DNA from: Candidatus Saccharimonadota bacterium
GTDB taxonomy: Bacteria; Patescibacteriota; Saccharimonadia; Saccharimonadales; Saccharimonadaceae
Direction of reading: 5' to 3'
NCBI GenBank assembly: GCA_905373795.1
Contig: CAJPUO010000002.1
Location: 124,001-188,000, forward strand
DNA length: 64,000 bases
Shown here: one piece after another, positions 40,689-48,602 of the stretch
Layout of the letters: each line of letters begins with the position of its first letter
How positions within the stretch are numbered: the stretch's first letter is position 1
Made by a program: the position numbers and the translations under genes
The notes under the pieces: generated by a model
Told to the model about the DNA's origin: nothing
The model's database searches: none
Seen by the model: only the letters and a program-made list of their open reading frames with translations

Positions 40689-41981
40689 ATGGTTGTTATA
40701 ATTTCAAAAAAGAAAGAAGAAAAACTGGCGGAATTGGTGCGAGAATTTTTCGCGGCTCATCCCGGTATAAAGATAATTGCCGTTACAGGTAGCGCCGGCA
40801 AGGCTAGTGCGAAAATTGCCATAGGTACAGTTTTGGCGCAGCAATTTAATATCAGGCTCAACGAAGAAGAGCCCAGAACTAAGGCTGATGTTCTATTACA
40901 GTTAATGGGTATAAATATGCCGGAAAAAGGGATATTTAGGTGGTTTAGGCTGCGGCGCAAGATAAAAAAATATATTAAAACAGAGAACTCGGCGGTTCAG
41001 CTAATTGTTCAGGAATTTAATCCGCAAGAGCCTGGCTATAATGAGTGGTTTAGGAGTTATATCATTCCCGATATTACTATTGTAACTTCTGTAACAAACG
41101 GACGCATGCAGGTTGAGCATTCTCTAGAAGAGGTAGCAAACGAGATGATTTCGCTAGCAAACTTTTCGCGGATGGCAATGATCAACCGCGATGATATCGA
41201 TGGGCGTTTTGCGAGCTTTTTGACAAATCCTAATATTACGACATATGGCAGCGATCCGGTGGCGGAGTATAATTTTGATGATCGTAATTTTTCTTTGGAG
41301 GACGGACATCATGGTTTTATTATGTCGCCGGAAAATACCGAAGGATTGGAAGTTGATATTAAGCTGATTGGCGAGCATAATATCCGTCCGGCAATTGTAG
41401 CAGCAGCCGTTGGTTATGCTACAGGCGAAAGCGAGGATAATATTAAAAAAGGCGTGGAAAGCTTGCGTCCGCTGCCAGGAAGAATGAATTTGCTCCGCGG
41501 TGCGGATAATACGTGGCTGCTGGATGACAGCTATAGTTCAACGCCGTTGACAGCGTTGGCAGCCTTACAGTCGCTATATAAGATGGAAACGCCGCAGCGG
41601 ATTGCTGTATTGGGTAATATGAACGGGCTGCGCGGCATTTTTGAACAGTCTCATGCTGATTTGGGGTCGCATTGCAGTACGGAGCTGCTGGATTGGGTTG
41701 TTACGGTTGGCGAAAAAGCGAATATGTATTTGGCACCAGCTGCCCGCCAGAAAGGCTGCCAGGTAAAAGAATGCCGTAATGCAATTGAAGCCGGAGCATT
41801 TGTTCGCGATAAATTAAAACCTGAAGGCATTGCTTTATTTAAGGGTTCTAGCGGCGGAGTATGGTTAGAGGAGGCTATAAAAATAAATCTTCATAGTACT
41901 GAGGATGAGAAAAAGTTGGTGCGCCAAACGCCGCAGTGGATTGCCAGGAAAAATCAATTTTTCTCGCAATTTAAAGGGTAA
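40689..41981 (+). CDS. Mur ligase family protein, MurF-like
   Basis: 430 aa from MVVIISKKKEEKL. Three Mur ligase domains: P-loop IIAVTGSAGKASAK (about 25-38), central block VTSVTNGRMQVEHSLEEVANE (near 138-158), GEHNIRPAIVAAAVG, and DDSYSSTPLTALAAL (near 278) with FKGSSGGVWLE at the end, as in MurF, which adds D-Ala-D-Ala to the peptidoglycan precursor. The P-loop differs from the usual TGTNGKT/S: Asn and the Thr after Lys are Ala. A related amide ligase with another substrate is possible. Confidence 0.75.
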   Translation: MVVIISKKKEEKLAELVREFFAAHPGIKIIAVTGSAGKASAKIAIGTVLAQQFNIRLNEEEPRTKADVLLQLMGINMPEKGIFRWFRLRRKIKKYIKTENSAVQLIVQEFNPQEPGYNEWFRSYIIPDITIVTSVTNGRMQVEHSLEEVANEMISLANFSRMAMINRDDIDGRFASFLTNPNITTYGSDPVAEYNFDDRNFSLEDGHHGFIMSPENTEGLEVDIKLIGEHNIRPAIVAAAVGYATGESEDNIKKGVESLRPLPGRMNLLRGADNTWLLDDSYSSTPLTALAALQSLYKMETPQRIAVLGNMNGLRGIFEQSHADLGSHCSTELLDWVVTVGEKANMYLAPAARQKGCQVKECRNAIEAGAFVRDKLKPEGIALFKGSSGGVWLEEAIKINLHSTEDEKKLVRQTPQWIARKNQFFSQFKG

Positions 41982-42022
41982 TTTGTTATAGTATAAAGTG
42001 CTTAAATAAAGAGAGGGGATTT

Positions 42023-43213
42023 ATGGATAATAGTAAACAGGCAAAAGCACAGAAGTCGCCGTCTGGATCATTGCCGAAGCCGCAAAAAAAGCCAGCCGCT
42101 TCATCTGTACCTGCGGCACATCCGCCGTATGGTAGTGCGGCGCTAAAACCAAAGAAAAAAGTTGGGCTGATTGTTGGTATTATTTCTGGTGTACTAATTT
42201 TAATTTTAGCCATTGCTGCCGCGCTATTGTATTTCTTATGGTGGCAGAATCCGCAGAAGGTAGTAACTGATGCTGTGGTCAATGCCATGACGACCAAAAA
42301 GGCGGTCGTAAACGGCAAGATGACAGTGATTGCTAATAATGACAGTAAAATTGAATTAAATATCAAATCTGCTGCCGACTCGCCGAAAACTAAAACCGAC
42401 GTTGAGGCAAAAATAACTCTTAAGAACGTTTCAAAAACTGTTAATTTGAAGGCTGCTGTTGTTACTGATCAGGATGGTACGATTTATATTAAGCTTGATG
42501 GTATGCGAAAACTTGTGGAAAGCGTGGTTAGCCTGGCAATAGAAGCAAACGTGCCTAGTTCGGCATATGAAGCCAGCCCGTCGTTTAAGCAGCAAGTAGA
42601 AGCTGTTAAAAAGCAAATTATATCGCAGCTTGAGGAGAAGGTGTCAAAAATTGATGGTAAATGGCTAAAGACGACGGCTGAAGATATTGCCAACAATAAT
42701 ACCGATATTAAATGCTCGGCGGAGATTGTTAAAAAACTGCAAAATGACAGCAAGGCCCGAAAAGAGATTGCTGATATATATAGGCAAAACAGTTTCTTAA
42801 TTATAAAAGATACAAAAATTGACGATCGTAATGGCGGTCGCGGCTTTGAGATAGATTTAAATAGCGATGAAGCTGCAGCTAAGGCCAAGGATTTTTCAAA
42901 AGCCTTAGAAAATACGTCAATTGGCAAAGATATTAAAAATTGCACCAAAGACGTCCGTCATAATAACGGGTCAGCAAATAAAACAGGCAAGTCTAACGGC
43001 ACATTAAAAATTTGGGCTGATGTCAATTCGCATGCGCTAAAAGCAGTTGAGATTAAAGGGAATAGCAGTGATTCGTCGGCGAACTTATCGCTGGATATTG
43101 ATACGAGTAAAACCGAATCTATTGATATTCCATCTAATGCTGCTAGTCTAAAATCGGTTATTGAAGAATTATTCAAGGGTATGTCTAGTTCTTCAGTCTC
43201 TCAATCTGCATAG
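42023..43213 (+). CDS. One-TM surface protein
   Basis: 396 aa, GAGGGGAT site upstream. Pro/Lys/Ala-rich cytosolic N-terminus (1-48), one TM helix (50-73), then 320 outer residues rich in Lys, Asn, Ser and Val, beta-rich then helical, ending FKGMSSSSVSQSA. The outer part loosely resembles LolA/LppX-like beta-sheet lipoprotein folds, unproven. Typical of CPR envelope proteins. Confidence 0.6.
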   Translation: MDNSKQAKAQKSPSGSLPKPQKKPAASSVPAAHPPYGSAALKPKKKVGLIVGIISGVLILILAIAAALLYFLWWQNPQKVVTDAVVNAMTTKKAVVNGKMTVIANNDSKIELNIKSAADSPKTKTDVEAKITLKNVSKTVNLKAAVVTDQDGTIYIKLDGMRKLVESVVSLAIEANVPSSAYEASPSFKQQVEAVKKQIISQLEEKVSKIDGKWLKTTAEDIANNNTDIKCSAEIVKKLQNDSKARKEIADIYRQNSFLIIKDTKIDDRNGGRGFEIDLNSDEAAAKAKDFSKALENTSIGKDIKNCTKDVRHNNGSANKTGKSNGTLKIWADVNSHALKAVEIKGNSSDSSANLSLDIDTSKTESIDIPSNAASLKSVIEELFKGMSSSSVSQSA

Positions 43214-43234
43214 GAAATGTGCGTACGTCAAGGA

Positions 43235-43260
43235 AACTCCGTTCTTTGAAGCGGAGTTCT
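43235..43260 (+). terminator. Terminator before leuS
   Basis: AACTCCG (43235-43241) pairs with CGGAGTT (43252-43258), loop ten bases; short T tail overlapping the leuS promoter. Confidence 0.65.
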
Positions 43261-43264
43261 TTGA

Positions 43265-43270
43265 TATAAT
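43265..43270 (+). promoter_or_regulatory. leuS -10 box
   Basis: TATAAT ends 7 bases before the ATG at 43278, which excludes the longer in-frame start at 43161 inside the upstream gene. Confidence 0.6.
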
Positions 43271-43277
43271 TACAGGT

Positions 43278-45914
43278 ATGAAACGATATAATCCGACGGA
43301 AATTGAGAAAAAATGGCAAGATAAATGGGAGGCTGAGGGTACATATGTTACTGATCTTAGTGACACAACGCGACCAAAGTATTACAGTCTCAGTATGCTG
43401 CCTGGCATCACTGGTGCTGGTATTCACATTGGTCATGGTCGGACGTTTCAGTTTGCTGATATTAAAGCGCGTCTCAAGCGCCAACAGGGCTATAATACTT
43501 ATCATCCAATTGGCTGGGATAGCTTCGGGTTGCCAGTAGAAAATTATGCCATCAAGGTTGGTAAAACGCCGCGAGTGGCGCACGACGAAGCCAAGGCTCA
43601 TTTCATCGCTCAGCTGAAGCGACTCGGATTTAGCTATGATTGGACGAAGGAGATTTCTACGGCTGACCCGGAATACTATAAGTGGACGCAGTGGATTTTT
43701 ACGCAGCTGTATAGGCACGATTTGGCGTATCAAAAGGAGCAGCCGCAGTGGTGGTGTAATACTGACAATACGGTACTAGCCAATGAGCAAGTTGAGGGCG
43801 GCAAGTGTTGGCGCTGCGGCAACCCGGTCACCAAGCGCAACCTCAAACAGTGGTTTTTCCGAATTACGGCCTATGCTGATGATATTTTGGAGGCGACTGA
43901 TGACTTGGACTGGACGGAAATGGTTAAGACCATGCAGAAAAATTGGATCGGCCGGTCGGTTGGTGCGGAGGTTGAGTTTGCGGTTGAAGACTGCGACGAC
44001 GTCATAACTGTTTTCACTACGCGCCCCGACACGCTGTTTGGCGCGACGTATGTGGCACTGGCGCCAGAGCATCCGCTAGTGTCTCAGCTGGTTAATGCCG
44101 ACACGCGCGCCAAAGTTGAAGCCTACATTCAAGCAGCTCAACAAAAGTCCGACGTTGAACGCCAGGAAAATAAGGATAAAACCGGCGTCTTTACTGGCAG
44201 TTACGCTATCAATCCGGTCAATGGCCAGAAAGTGCCAATTTGGGTGGCGGACTACATCCTCGGCGGTTACGGTACTGGCGCGATTATGGCGGTGCCGGCG
44301 CATGATGAACGCGATTTGGAGTTTGCCGAAAAATTTGATTTGCCAGTAGTGCAAGTGATTGAAAAACCAGAAAACTCGGCGGATGCTGGCTGTTACACGG
44401 GCGAAGGCGAATTGATTAACTCGGGCGATTTTGACGGCCTGCGCAGCGAAGAGGCTCGCGAGCAGGTGGTAGCTTGGCTGGAACAACAAGGTTTGGGCCG
44501 GAGCAAGACTACTTATAAAATGCGCGATTGGCTAATTTCTCGCCAGCGGTACTGGGGCGCGCCAATTCCGATTGTTCATGTTGATGGCTTCAATCCAATT
44601 GCGGTGGCCGATGAGTGTTTGCCTGTGATTTTGCCAGAGGTCGAGAACTTTAAGCCGACGGGCGGCAACACTTCGGTATTGGCACAAGTTGATGATTGGG
44701 TGCGCGTATGGGTTGATGTTGAGACGGGTAAAACCGTGCCGATTACTGAGCCAAAGCCCATGGGCGACAATTGGTATGAAGGCCGGCGCGAAACTGACAC
44801 GCTGGATGGCTATGCCTGTTCCAGCTGGTATTTCCTACGCTATCTTGACCCGCACAATGATGCCGAGGCGTGGGATCCGACGCGCATTAGTCACTGGATG
44901 CCAGTTGATTATTATAATGGTGCTGATCATGCGGTGGCGCACCTGCTGTACAGCCGTTTTTGGATGCGCTTTTTCTATAAACTCGGTCTCGTGCCGACGC
45001 CAGAACCATTCAAGCGGATGATGTACAACGCTTATATCATGGCGCCAGACGGTCAAAAGATGAGCAAGTCTAAGGGCAATGTCATCGATCCGATGGAGAT
45101 TATGGACAGTGGTTACGGTGCCGATGCGCTGCGTGTTTACGAGATGTTCATCGCGCCGTACGATATGGATGCACCGTGGGATCCGCGCGGGGTGCCGGGG
45201 ACGTATCGGTTCTTAAACCGAGTGTGGAATGTGGTGCAGGAATTTGTGGTTGCAGATACATCACCATCCTCCTCCAGAGTACACTCTTCACTCGCATCTC
45301 CGCTGGAGATGTCTCGTGAGCGTTCGGCTGGAACGTCCGCTCTTCGCGAACGTTCCACAGCCTCTGTCGGAGAAGGTGATGCATCCACTGACCCTTCCTT
45401 GAGCGACCCATCGTCATCGACTGATTCTTCTGAATTACTGCGCCTCACTCACCTCACTGTCAAGAAAGTTACCCGCGACATTGAGGATGAGAAGTTCAAT
45501 ACCGCGGTGGCGGCAATGATGGAAATGGTTAATGGTTTATATAAATTCAAAGAAACGCACGGCATTCAAGCGTCAGAAACATGGCGATTCAGTCTGGAGA
45601 GTTTGCTACAAATCTTAGCACCATTCGCGCCGCATATCACTGAGGAATTGTGGCATGAATTGGGCCATAGCGATACTATTCATGTCGATCACTGGCCAAA
45701 ATGGGACGATAAACACCTTACTAGCGACACGATGACTATCATCGTCCAGGTCAATGGTAAGCTTCGCGCCAAGTTGGAGCTACCGGCCGACGCCGATAAG
45801 GATGCTATTGAACAAGCGGCACTGGCCGATGAAAATGTCATCAAATTCACAAGCAATAAACCGCCAAAAAAGGTGATTTATGTGCCAAAGAAATTAGTGA
45901 ATATAGTTATTTAG
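43278..45914 (+). CDS. leuS: Leucyl-tRNA synthetase with a Ser-rich insertion
   Basis: 878 aa. Class I: HIGH motif GAGIHIGHGR (50-53), zinc-binding CNTDNTVLAN...CWRCG, CP1 editing domain (TTRPDTLFGATY, GTGAIMAVPAHDERD), KMSKS at 594-598, anticodon-binding domain and C-terminal LQVNGKLR-type end (VQVNGKLRAKLELP). Residues about 659-719, between VWNVVQEFVVA and LLRLTHLTVKKV, are a Ser/Thr/Glu-rich insert absent from most LeuRS. The DNA for it is packed with inverted repeats (separate entry). Charges both tRNA-Leu genes at 30955 and 31931. Confidence 0.95.
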   Translation: MKRYNPTEIEKKWQDKWEAEGTYVTDLSDTTRPKYYSLSMLPGITGAGIHIGHGRTFQFADIKARLKRQQGYNTYHPIGWDSFGLPVENYAIKVGKTPRVAHDEAKAHFIAQLKRLGFSYDWTKEISTADPEYYKWTQWIFTQLYRHDLAYQKEQPQWWCNTDNTVLANEQVEGGKCWRCGNPVTKRNLKQWFFRITAYADDILEATDDLDWTEMVKTMQKNWIGRSVGAEVEFAVEDCDDVITVFTTRPDTLFGATYVALAPEHPLVSQLVNADTRAKVEAYIQAAQQKSDVERQENKDKTGVFTGSYAINPVNGQKVPIWVADYILGGYGTGAIMAVPAHDERDLEFAEKFDLPVVQVIEKPENSADAGCYTGEGELINSGDFDGLRSEEAREQVVAWLEQQGLGRSKTTYKMRDWLISRQRYWGAPIPIVHVDGFNPIAVADECLPVILPEVENFKPTGGNTSVLAQVDDWVRVWVDVETGKTVPITEPKPMGDNWYEGRRETDTLDGYACSSWYFLRYLDPHNDAEAWDPTRISHWMPVDYYNGADHAVAHLLYSRFWMRFFYKLGLVPTPEPFKRMMYNAYIMAPDGQKMSKSKGNVIDPMEIMDSGYGADALRVYEMFIAPYDMDAPWDPRGVPGTYRFLNRVWNVVQEFVVADTSPSSSRVHSSLASPLEMSRERSAGTSALRERSTASVGEGDASTDPSLSDPSSSTDSSELLRLTHLTVKKVTRDIEDEKFNTAVAAMMEMVNGLYKFKETHGIQASETWRFSLESLLQILAPFAPHITEELWHELGHSDTIHVDHWPKWDDKHLTSDTMTIIVQVNGKLRAKLELPADADKDAIEQAALADENVIKFTSNKPPKKVIYVPKKLVNIVI
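45259..45381 (+). repeat. Palindromic element inside leuS
   Basis: Outer arms CATCACC (45259-45265) and GGTGATG (45375-45381), with TCCTCC/GGAGAA next inside. Inner hairpins CATCTCC-gct-GGAGATG (45295-45311), CGTTC-ggctg-GAACG (45321-45335) and GGAACGT/ACGTTCC (45330-45336/45350-45356). In frame with leuS. Looks like a small palindromic element captured by the gene. Confidence 0.55.
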
Positions 45915-45962
45915 GGCAGGCTGGTTATTCTCGCGTGGCGGCAATTCATCTATATTATGTAC

Positions 45963-45978
45963 CATGATATATATCATG
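45963..45978. repeat. 16-bp perfect palindrome
   Basis: CATGATATATATCATG between leuS and rpmF; could be a binding site or part of a 3' end structure. Confidence 0.4.
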
Positions 45979-46008
45979 AAAAGCCAGGCGCTTCACCAAA
46001 GCCTCCGT

Positions 46009-46036
46009 GTTTTCCGGCGAAAACTTGAGATTTTTT
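46009..46036 (+). terminator. Possible leuS terminator
   Basis: GTTTTC-CGGC-GAAAAC hairpin (46009-46024), followed after six bases by a T run (46031-46036) that is also the spacer of the rpmF promoter. Confidence 0.45.
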
Positions 46037-46053
46037 GCTAAAAACATTATAAT
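46025..46053 (+). promoter_or_regulatory. rpmF promoter
   Basis: TTGAGA (46025-46030), 17 bases, TATAAT (46048-46053); leader of about 35 bases with AGAGGAG before the ATG at 46095. Confidence 0.7.
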
Positions 46054-46094
46054 GGTCTGTAAGTTTTAAAAATAAACCGAAAGAGGAGATAAGT

Positions 46095-46241
46095 ATGGCA
46101 CAACCAAAGAAGCAGAGCAGCCCGCGCAAGACGGGTCTTCGTCGTAGTCATCTGGTATTAAAATTGGCGCGCCGCGTCAACAGTACGTCGCCAGTCAAGG
46201 TTAAGACAACCAAACGTGAGACTGGTAAAACTAAAAAATAG
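46095..46241 (+). CDS. rpmF: 50S ribosomal protein L32, zinc-free form
   Basis: 48 aa: MAQPKKQSSPRKTGLRRSHL, then VLKLARRVNSTSPVKV. The PKK-SS-RTGLRRSH start is the L32 signature. The usual C-terminal CxxC...CxxC zinc ribbon is absent; the protein has no cysteine. Good AGAGGAGATAAGT site. Heads a run with nusB, NUDIX and rnc. Confidence 0.88.
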   Translation: MAQPKKQSSPRKTGLRRSHLVLKLARRVNSTSPVKVKTTKRETGKTKK

Positions 46242-46265
46242 TAATTACGAACAGGACGCTTAGTA

Positions 46266-46724
46266 ATGGCATCAAACCGTCATTTGGGACGAATCGTCGC
46301 GCTGCAGACACTGTACGAATATGAGTTTCGAAAAGATGCGGGCGACAAAAATCTAAACTATAAAGATATTTTAGAACGTAATTTGGCAGAGTATAAATCG
46401 TCGATTGATGATGTAGTTTTTGTTGACGATTTAGTTAGCGGTGTGTTGTCTAATACGGCAAAGTTGGATGAGGAACTTTGCCCGTTAGCGCCAGAGTGGC
46501 CGCTGGAGCAAATCTTGCGGATCGACAGAACGGTACTAAGGATTGGTTTGTATGAACTGCTGTTTTGCGCAGATAGCGTACCGCCGAAGGTGGCGATTAA
46601 TGAAGCAGTGGAACTAGCAAAGGCGTTCGGTTCGGATAACTCGGGGAAGTTTGTGAATGGCGTGCTCGGCACGGCACTCCGCAACCTTGTGGAGGAATCC
46701 GATAGTGAGAACAAGCAATTTTGA
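46266..46724 (+). CDS. nusB: Transcription antitermination factor NusB
   Basis: 152 aa, all helical. RIVALQTLYEYEFR (9-22), DRTVLRIGLYELLF (85-98) and PPKVAINEAVELAKAFGSDNSGKFVNGVLG (near 104-133) are conserved NusB blocks. Binds boxA RNA with NusE/S10 in rRNA antitermination. 24 bases after rpmF; its end overlaps the NUDIX gene by 20 bases. Confidence 0.93.
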   Translation: MASNRHLGRIVALQTLYEYEFRKDAGDKNLNYKDILERNLAEYKSSIDDVVFVDDLVSGVLSNTAKLDEELCPLAPEWPLEQILRIDRTVLRIGLYELLFCADSVPPKVAINEAVELAKAFGSDNSGKFVNGVLGTALRNLVEESDSENKQF

Positions 46725-47202
46725 TCATATAAAAAAATATTTTGGCGGCAGGAAAAAGCCGACAATTCAGGAGATTGTGCGCGAGCCGACTGCTGGCGGC
46801 GTGATTTTTCGGCGTAATGAAAAGGGCGAAGTTAATTTTCTGTTATACCAAGACGCCCGCGATCGCTGGACAATCCCCAAAGGGCATATTGAACCAGGTG
46901 AAACGGCTCAAGTAACAGCACGGCGGGAGATTGGCGAAGAAACTGGATTAAAGAATATTGAGCTGCATGGCTGGCTGGGTAAGGTGAATTTTCGTTATCG
47001 TCGAATTGATAAATTAGTATTGATGACAACGCAAGTTTATCTAGTGAAAGCCTTAAATCCGTATGAAAAACTCCAGAAAGAAGAGTGGATGAACGGATTA
47101 AAATGGTTTAGTTTTCATGAGGCGCTGGACGAAGTCGAATATGAAGATATCGGTAAGCTAATCTTATTAGCAATGAAGCGAATTAGACAGGAGAATTTGT
47201 AA
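46705..47202 (+). CDS. NUDIX hydrolase
   Basis: 165 aa from GTG 46705, set by GGAGG (46691-46695) inside nusB; a longer frame to 46657 is less likely. NUDIX box KGHIEPGETAQVTARREIGEETGL (near 61-84) is complete with G...E...RE..EE.G. Substrate may be diadenosine polyphosphates or a damaged nucleotide; TIPKGHIEPGE resembles Ap4A hydrolases. Lies within the nusB-rnc operon. Confidence 0.85.
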   Translation: MRTSNFDHIKKYFGGRKKPTIQEIVREPTAGGVIFRRNEKGEVNFLLYQDARDRWTIPKGHIEPGETAQVTARREIGEETGLKNIELHGWLGKVNFRYRRIDKLVLMTTQVYLVKALNPYEKLQKEEWMNGLKWFSFHEALDEVEYEDIGKLILLAMKRIRQENL

Positions 47203-47203
47203 A

Positions 47204-47920
47204 ATGAGTGGAATGAATACTGCGCCGTATCAGGATTTTGCGCGTGAAAAATTAGGGTTTGAATTTAACAATTTAGATATACTGGTTACGGCTTTAACAC
47301 ACCGCAGCTACGTTAATGAACACAGAAAATCGGTTCATGAGCATAATGAGCGGCTGGAATTTTTAGGTGATGCGGTGTTGGAGCTAGCGGTGACGGAGTA
47401 TTTATTTACGCATTTTTCTGAACCGGAAGGGATTTTGACAGCTTGGCGGGCGGCGCTGGTGCGCACGGAAAGTATCGGCGATGCGGGCGATAAATTAGGT
47501 TATGGGCCGCTGATTCGCATGTCAAAGGGCGAGAAAAATGGCTCGGATCGGGCGCACTTGCAGATTTTAGCCAATGCGTTTGAAGCGGTAATTGGCGCGA
47601 TCTATCTGGAGCGCGGCTTTGACGATGCGCGCGGTTTTATTCATAAGCATATTATTATCAAGCTGGACGGAATATTGGAATCAGGCAGTTGGCGCGATCC
47701 GAAGTCGTATTTGCAGGAAATTTCTCAGCGCGTCGATAATCAGACGCCAGTATACAAAGTTTTGAGCGAGGAAGGTCCAGATCATGATAAGGTTTTCACG
47801 CTTGGAGTATTTGTCGGTGAAGCGATGATGGGTCGCGGTACCGGCCCTTCCAAGCAAGTGGCTCAGCAGCAAGCTGCCCGCGCTGCGATTGCTAAATATA
47901 AAGAATCTGGCGAAAAATGA
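47204..47920 (+). CDS. rnc: Ribonuclease III
   Basis: 238 aa. RNase III signature ERLEFLGDAVLEL (47-59) with catalytic Glu and Asp, second acidic cluster NAFEAVIGAIYLERG (near 126-140), and C-terminal double-stranded RNA-binding domain (DPKSYLQEISQRV...GPSKQVAQQQAARAAI). Processes rRNA precursors and structured RNAs, relevant to the hairpin leaders in this window. Confidence 0.95.
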   Translation: MSGMNTAPYQDFAREKLGFEFNNLDILVTALTHRSYVNEHRKSVHEHNERLEFLGDAVLELAVTEYLFTHFSEPEGILTAWRAALVRTESIGDAGDKLGYGPLIRMSKGEKNGSDRAHLQILANAFEAVIGAIYLERGFDDARGFIHKHIIIKLDGILESGSWRDPKSYLQEISQRVDNQTPVYKVLSEEGPDHDKVFTLGVFVGEAMMGRGTGPSKQVAQQQAARAAIAKYKESGEK

Positions 47921-47950
47921 TAAAAGTTTGCACGGGGCAAACCGCTCGTG

Positions 47951-47956
47951 TATAAT
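47951..47956 (+). promoter_or_regulatory. khpA -10 box
   Basis: TATAAT; start near 47963 leaves a leader of about 28 bases with AGGAGGAGG. Confidence 0.5.
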
Positions 47957-47990
47957 GAAAGTACAGTTTAATTCCAGGAGGAGGGGCAGA

Positions 47991-48383
47991 ATGTCAACAA
48001 TAGATCAGCAATTTGTGGAGTATGTCGTAAAAGCATTGGTCGGACATCCAGATGACGTTGCGGTAGAGCGAGAGATTGATGAAAAAGGCGTGCTTTTGAC
48101 GCTGACGGTGAATCCGGAAGATCTGGGACGGGTGATTGGCAAGCGCGGCGGCACGGCGCAAAGTCTGCGAACATTGCTTCGAGCCTTGGGTTCAAAGAAT
48201 GATGCGCGTTATAATCTGAAGATTGTTAATAATGACGGTTTTACGGGTTCACAGCGTTATCGACACGATGATTCGTCTGATGAGGCTACAGAAATTTCAA
48301 CGAATGAGCCTGCAGAGAGCAAATCGTCATACGCAGAGAATGCTCGCAAGGAACTTGCTGAGTTGGATGACCTTGATATTTAG
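47991..48383 (+). CDS. khpA: KH-domain RNA-binding protein KhpA
   Basis: 130 aa from ATG 47991, set by the strong AGGAGGAGGGG site. One KH domain: FVEYVVKALVGHPDDVAVE and GRVIGKRGGTAQSLRTLLRAL (near 42-62) with the GKRG loop. KhpA (YlqC) pairs with KhpB/Jag to bind many RNAs. The acidic, Ser-rich C-terminal 45 residues are extra compared with the usual 75-80 aa. In many bacteria khpA sits near rpsP and trmD; here only trmD follows. Confidence 0.9.
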   Translation: MSTIDQQFVEYVVKALVGHPDDVAVEREIDEKGVLLTLTVNPEDLGRVIGKRGGTAQSLRTLLRALGSKNDARYNLKIVNNDGFTGSQRYRHDDSSDEATEISTNEPAESKSSYAENARKELAELDDLDI

Positions 48384-48443
48384 CGTATGCTGTAGACTAA
48401 ATATCGCCGTTACGTAAAATAGTAATGTTTTTAGGAAAAACTA

Positions 48444-48473
48444 TTGTCGCTACTCATTCTGCTGTGCTATAAT
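48444..48473 (+). promoter_or_regulatory. Promoter of the candidate RNA before trmD
   Basis: TTGTCG (48444-48449), 18 bases, TATAAT (48468-48473) with TGC in front (extended -10). Confidence 0.65.
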
Positions 48474-48479
48474 CATAAA

Positions 48480-48585
48480 CAAGTTCAAGCACAGACTATG
48501 CGAGAACGAGCTCTATGCGAGCAACGGATAATCCGTTGAGAGCCTTATTTGTGCTAAAAAGCCGTCCTTTTCAGGGCGGTTTTTT
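48480..48585 (+). ncRNA. Candidate small structured RNA between khpA and trmD
   Basis: About 105 bases with own promoter and terminator. Nested helices: AGCACA (48488-48493)/TGTGCT (48550-48555), GCTCT (48510-48514)/AGAGC (48539-48543), and CAACGGA (48522-48528)/TCCGTTG (48532-48538). A nine-base direct repeat CTATGCGAG lies at 48496-48504 and 48513-48521. No reading frame of note. Not SRP RNA (no GGAA tetraloop and no matching conserved core), tmRNA or RNase P RNA. Either an independent small RNA or an attenuator upstream of trmD. Confidence 0.55.
48556..48585 (+). terminator. Terminator of the candidate RNA
   Basis: GCCGTCC (48561-48567) pairs with GGGCGGT (48574-48580), A run before and T run after. 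Confidence 0.8.
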
Positions 48586-48587
48586 GG

Positions 48588-48596
48588 TGCTACAAT
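48588..48596 (+). promoter_or_regulatory. trmD promoter
   Basis: Extended -10 TGC-TACAAT ends 6 bases before the GTG at 48603; leaderless and directly after the terminator. Confidence 0.6.
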
Positions 48597-48602
48597 TAAC
48601 AA

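Noticed and set aside
48480..48585. Small SRP (4.5S) RNA
   Set aside because: No GGAA-capped hairpin with the conserved asymmetric loop is seen, and the nested helices have a different layout.
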